DNA of 64,000 bases from Scatophagus argus. Its lineage: Eukaryota; Chordata; Actinopteri; Scatophagidae. Shown piece by piece: positions 62,101-64,000 of the stretch (positions within the stretch are counted from its first letter, which is position 1; every line of letters begins with the position of its first letter). The translations under genes and the position numbers were made by a program. The stretch spans positions 22,406,318-22,470,317 of the forward strand of contig NC_058506.1 of assembly GCF_020382885.2 (NCBI RefSeq), given 5' to 3'. The notes below the pieces were generated by a model. That model had not been told where the DNA came from and ran no database searches. It saw only the letters and a list, made by a program, of their open reading frames with translations.

Positions 62101-62825
62101 AAACAGAAGCTCAGAGGTCCCGCTGTGCCGTCAGAGTTTATCTGAGGTAAAAGAAAACTCGCTCCTCATTGGCTGGCGGTGGTTTGAAGGCAAACAGATT
62201 GCAGGAGTCGCTGACTGAGAGGATAAGAGATTCAGGAGCTGAACTATCCGTCAACCCTGAGTCCAAACCCTCCAACGCTCTGAACGTCTGAGTGCCACGT
62301 CGCAGCTGGCTGACAGTGTGTGTGTTGTGAAGCCCTCGTGGTCTCCGCCAAGCCTCCTGGAACAGTTTCTGTGTTTTCACTTTGATTCTTTCCTTCTGCT
62401 CAAACAACTGCAGATATTTTGAAGGAACTAAAAACAGCTTGTGTGTTTGTTCATCTCAGGATTTCACCTTTTGTTTGAAATGTGAAGTGAGGGGCTGAGC
62501 TGCAAAACAACATTTCATTTATCAAACTAAATGTGAGGAGATGCATTTCCTGAATAAAGTGTGTGTGAATGTTATCGGGTGTGAAAGGCCTGATTCCACT
62601 GGCAGACTCTGAAACTGATTGTGGTTGAGTTCTCTCACCTCGGATGAAGTCATCAGCAGTTTGATTGGCAGCCGGTGGTTTCTTGATGATGGCTGAGGAG
62701 CGATAAAGAACGTGTTTTCTTCCTCCCCCTTCCTCCTCCTCTTCCTCCTCTCCTCCTCCTCCTGCCCTTCGTCGATCCAACGGCTCGATGAAAAACTCCT
62801 CGTGCCCCATCTGGATCATCCCGGC
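50739..62825 (-). CDS. adamts2: ADAMTS2 procollagen N-proteinase, 5' end beyond window
   Basis: Twenty-three readable exons, 5' to 3': 62639-62825, 61408-61514, 61239-61322, 59928-60011, 59377-59530, 59172-59277, 58683-58826, 58453-58585, 56842-56955, 56494-56639, 56321-56410, 56092-56174, 55621-55754, 54889-55012, 54540-54620, 54278-54441, 54034-54193, 53818-53950, 53133-53346, 52510-52639, 52348-52422, 51698-51869 and 50739-51531. They join in frame to 1,203 aa. The signal peptide and early propeptide are missing at the window edge. Order of parts: propeptide with a furin site RRRR (partial residues 84-87), metalloprotease with zinc motif HETGHVLGMEH (236-246) and Met-turn SIMSP, disintegrin-like region, four thrombospondin repeats around a Cys-rich/spacer region, and a PLAC domain ([15 protein letters not shown]). 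The Thr-rich tail ends in an [16 protein letters not shown] region. It cleaves amino-propeptides of fibrillar procollagens. ADAMTS2 is favoured over 3 and 14 by QWLSRSS, FLNDEDD and the tail. Confidence 0.93.
52690..53090. repeat. Degenerate minisatellite in adamts2 intron 19
   Basis: Variants of GGTAGTCCAGAAAGA recur roughly every 30-60 bp through the 493-bp intron between the exons at 53133-53346 and 52510-52639. At least eight recognisable copies were counted by eye. In minus-strand translation they give repeated SGLP/FWTT peptides, which explains the open frames there. These are not exons. Confidence 0.75.
53767..53827. repeat. adamts2: 23-bp tandem repeat spanning an adamts2 splice donor
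   Basis: Three tandem copies with a 23-bp period (unit TGTTACCGTGGYGACCTGTAGCG) cover the end of the exon at 53818-53950 and its intron. Each copy contains a minus-strand CACG/GTAACA splice donor. The donor that keeps frame with the next exon is the first (GT at 53816-53817). Use of the others (about 53793-53794 and 53770-53771) would add 23 or 46 bases and shift the frame. Confidence 0.85.
55332..55560. mobile_element. Non-autonomous DNA transposon fragment in adamts2 intron
   Basis: The sequence begins TACACTATATAGACAAAAGT and continues with GCTCTAACAGCTTCCACTCT, TGGGAATTTGTGCCCATTC and TTTGTGAGGTCACACACTGA. I recognise these as parts of an abundant teleost DNA-transposon family whose ends begin CACTATAT..CAAAAGTATTGGG. 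Only the left end is clear; the right end is lost. It has no coding capacity. It lies about 60 bp from the 3' edge of the adamts2 exon at 55621-55754, just past its donor. The superfamily is not assigned. Confidence 0.65.
56956..58452. other. adamts2: adamts2 intron 8
   Basis: This 1.5 kb intron between the exons at 58453-58585 and 56842-56955 has no recognisable exon. The flanking exons join in phase 0. An AT-rich unique sequence and a few short frames are all I see. Confidence 0.6.
59112..59157. repeat. TG microsatellite beside an adamts2 donor site
   Basis: This is a pure TG array of about 22 units. On the minus strand it is a CA run starting only about 14 bp inside the intron after the exon at 59172-59277, which carries most of the zinc-binding motif. 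CA repeats next to donors can bind hnRNP L. Any effect on splicing is inference. Confidence 0.85.
60012..61238. other. adamts2 intron 3, holds a 173-codon open frame
   Basis: This 1.2 kb intron separates the exon at 61239-61322 from that at 59928-60011. On the opposite (plus) strand an uninterrupted frame of 173 codons runs from 60311 to 60832. It starts [20 protein letters not shown] with a possible hydrophobic N-terminus and ends basic. I recognise no domain. It may be a transposon remnant or chance. Confidence 0.45.
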
Positions 62826-64000
62826 CTGGACACACAGAGAGCTGTTATCTACTTTTTAAACTGCAGCGAATCTAAAGATTAATCTACTGTGAAACTGTTG
62901 TTTAATTTACTGTCACGGCTTTCTGGCAGAAAGGCTGTAGGAGGTCAGGTGACACAGAGTCAAAAAGGACAAAGTCCCTGTAGGGAGGGGGTGGTGGTGG
63001 ATGATCGGGCCAGACACAGGACTTCCACCCAGGACTTGGTGTCCAAACGTCAATGTTGACTCTGTTTTTAGACTTGGTTGACTTTTCAGTCTTATGTTTA
63101 GTTCACTTAGCTGTCACTCCGAACGGCCGCGACTTTAATTCTGCATCGTTCTGAGCTTTAATATAATGTGGACGAGCAACCTGAACAGCGAAATCAGCCA
63201 CAGACACAAACACTGCTGTTGTGCCATCCTGTAAACATGTTTATCTCTGCTGTAAATCTGTACATTTTAACATTGGCTCTTATGGGGATCGACTCGCTTC
63301 TGGAGCCAAACTCAAGTGGCCATTTGAGGAACTGCAGCGTTGGGCTTCCCTTTTCAGCCCTGGGGGTTGCAGCTCAGTTTGGTTTGAGAAAAGATCACGC
63401 TTTGAGTTAAAACAAAAAGTGAAAGTTGACTTTTGGCTTCATGCAGGACATGAGCAGTGCTCTCCTGGGAGGAATCCTCTGCTTGTTCAAGGCTTTCTGG
63501 CAGAAAAAACTTCCATGTGCACTTCAGCTATTCAACAGTGAGTCAACATTATTTCAGTGTGACTCAGCAGTTTTCCTTCTCAGGTGATCGACAACCTGCA
63601 GCATCAGGAATGACCAAAGCGAACGAAGCGACTGACCGCCTTCCTTCCGTTGGGTGTGTTGTCGTGGCCACCTGCAGATCCAATCAGTCGTTGTTGATTT
63701 AAGTTACATCAGCGGCTGCAGCAGGAAAATATTTCTGTGTCTCTTTCCTCCTCGTCACTTTTCTTTCCCTCTCCTCTCTTTTCTTTCCTTTCCGTCTTTA
63801 TGTCTTTGACCGCCTCTCATCTTTCCTTCACATCTGGCTTCAATCAGCCGCCTCAGCTCGCGCTGTAAGAAGTGATGATAAACTGAGACCCAGTCAGCCA
63901 GAGTTCAGTGAGTTGAAGCTGTTCAGGTCTTCATGTTTTACAGCGTTTGGCTTTTTTGTCTCTGCAGCCTGAAATCTTTGCTGTCTCGCATGAGTCGACT
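62826..64000. other. adamts2: adamts2 upstream intron, to window edge
   Basis: The exon at 62639-62825 starts in phase 0 inside the propeptide, so earlier exons must lie to the right. None was recognised before the window edge, so this is read as intron. Short frames on the plus strand (63168-63702) have no splice context or family signature. Confidence 0.6.

Noticed and set aside
50739-62825. Assignment of the protease as ADAMTS14 or ADAMTS3
   Set aside because: The spacer (FLNDEDD), the QWLSRSS segment before the PLAC domain and the basic C-terminal tail fit ADAMTS2 better. A phylogeny of all three would settle it.

Overview
This is vertebrate nuclear DNA, most likely from a ray-finned fish and probably a spiny-rayed (percomorph) teleost. 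It holds intron-split genes with GT-AG junctions, very abundant CA/TG microsatellites, teleost-style retroelement fragments (a tRNA-derived SINE and the 3' ends of two LINE lineages), and single-copy vertebrate genes with unusually short introns. No bacterial operon, CRISPR array, phage or plasmid is present. I see no convincing new biological system. The unusual material is gene order, splice-site architecture, repeats and candidate regulatory DNA.

Layout. 1-4700: no recognised gene; a rearranged LINE remnant and a possible decayed coding stretch. 4758-7702: rps14 (+), ribosomal protein S14, complete, with a likely 5'TOP leader exon. 8799-20795: chm (-), Rab escort protein 1, complete in 17 exons, convergent with rps14. 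20800-24740: chm/dach2 intergenic and head-to-head promoter region. 24744-36423: dach2 (+), dachshund-family transcriptional cofactor, complete in 12 exons within only 11.7 kb. 36424-39300: intergenic, with candidate conserved regulatory DNA. 39301-45359: ik (-), RED/IK spliceosome protein, complete in 20 coding exons. 46807-48816: ndufa2 (-), complex I subunit, complete in 3 exons with a LINE tail in intron 2. 50739-62825 and beyond: adamts2 (-), procollagen N-proteinase. Twenty-three coding exons are readable, from the late propeptide to the stop codon; the signal peptide and early propeptide lie beyond the right edge.

I read the exons by translating both strands, matching remembered family signatures, and requiring consistent GT-AG junctions and phases. 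For the complete genes the exon sums close in frame: rps14 151 aa, chm 636 aa, dach2 587 aa, ik 540 aa, ndufa2 100 aa. The readable part of adamts2 is 1,203 aa.

The genes do not form one pathway. They are housekeeping genes (translation, Rab prenylation, splicing, respiration) beside a developmental regulator (dach2) and a secreted collagen-processing protease. Human CHM and DACH2 are X-linked neighbours, while RPS14, IK, NDUFA2 and ADAMTS2 lie on human 5q, so this window joins two ancestral linkage groups. AT-rich blocks with clustered homeodomain-like sites in and around dach2, and in chm introns, are candidate dach2 enhancers. That is inference only.
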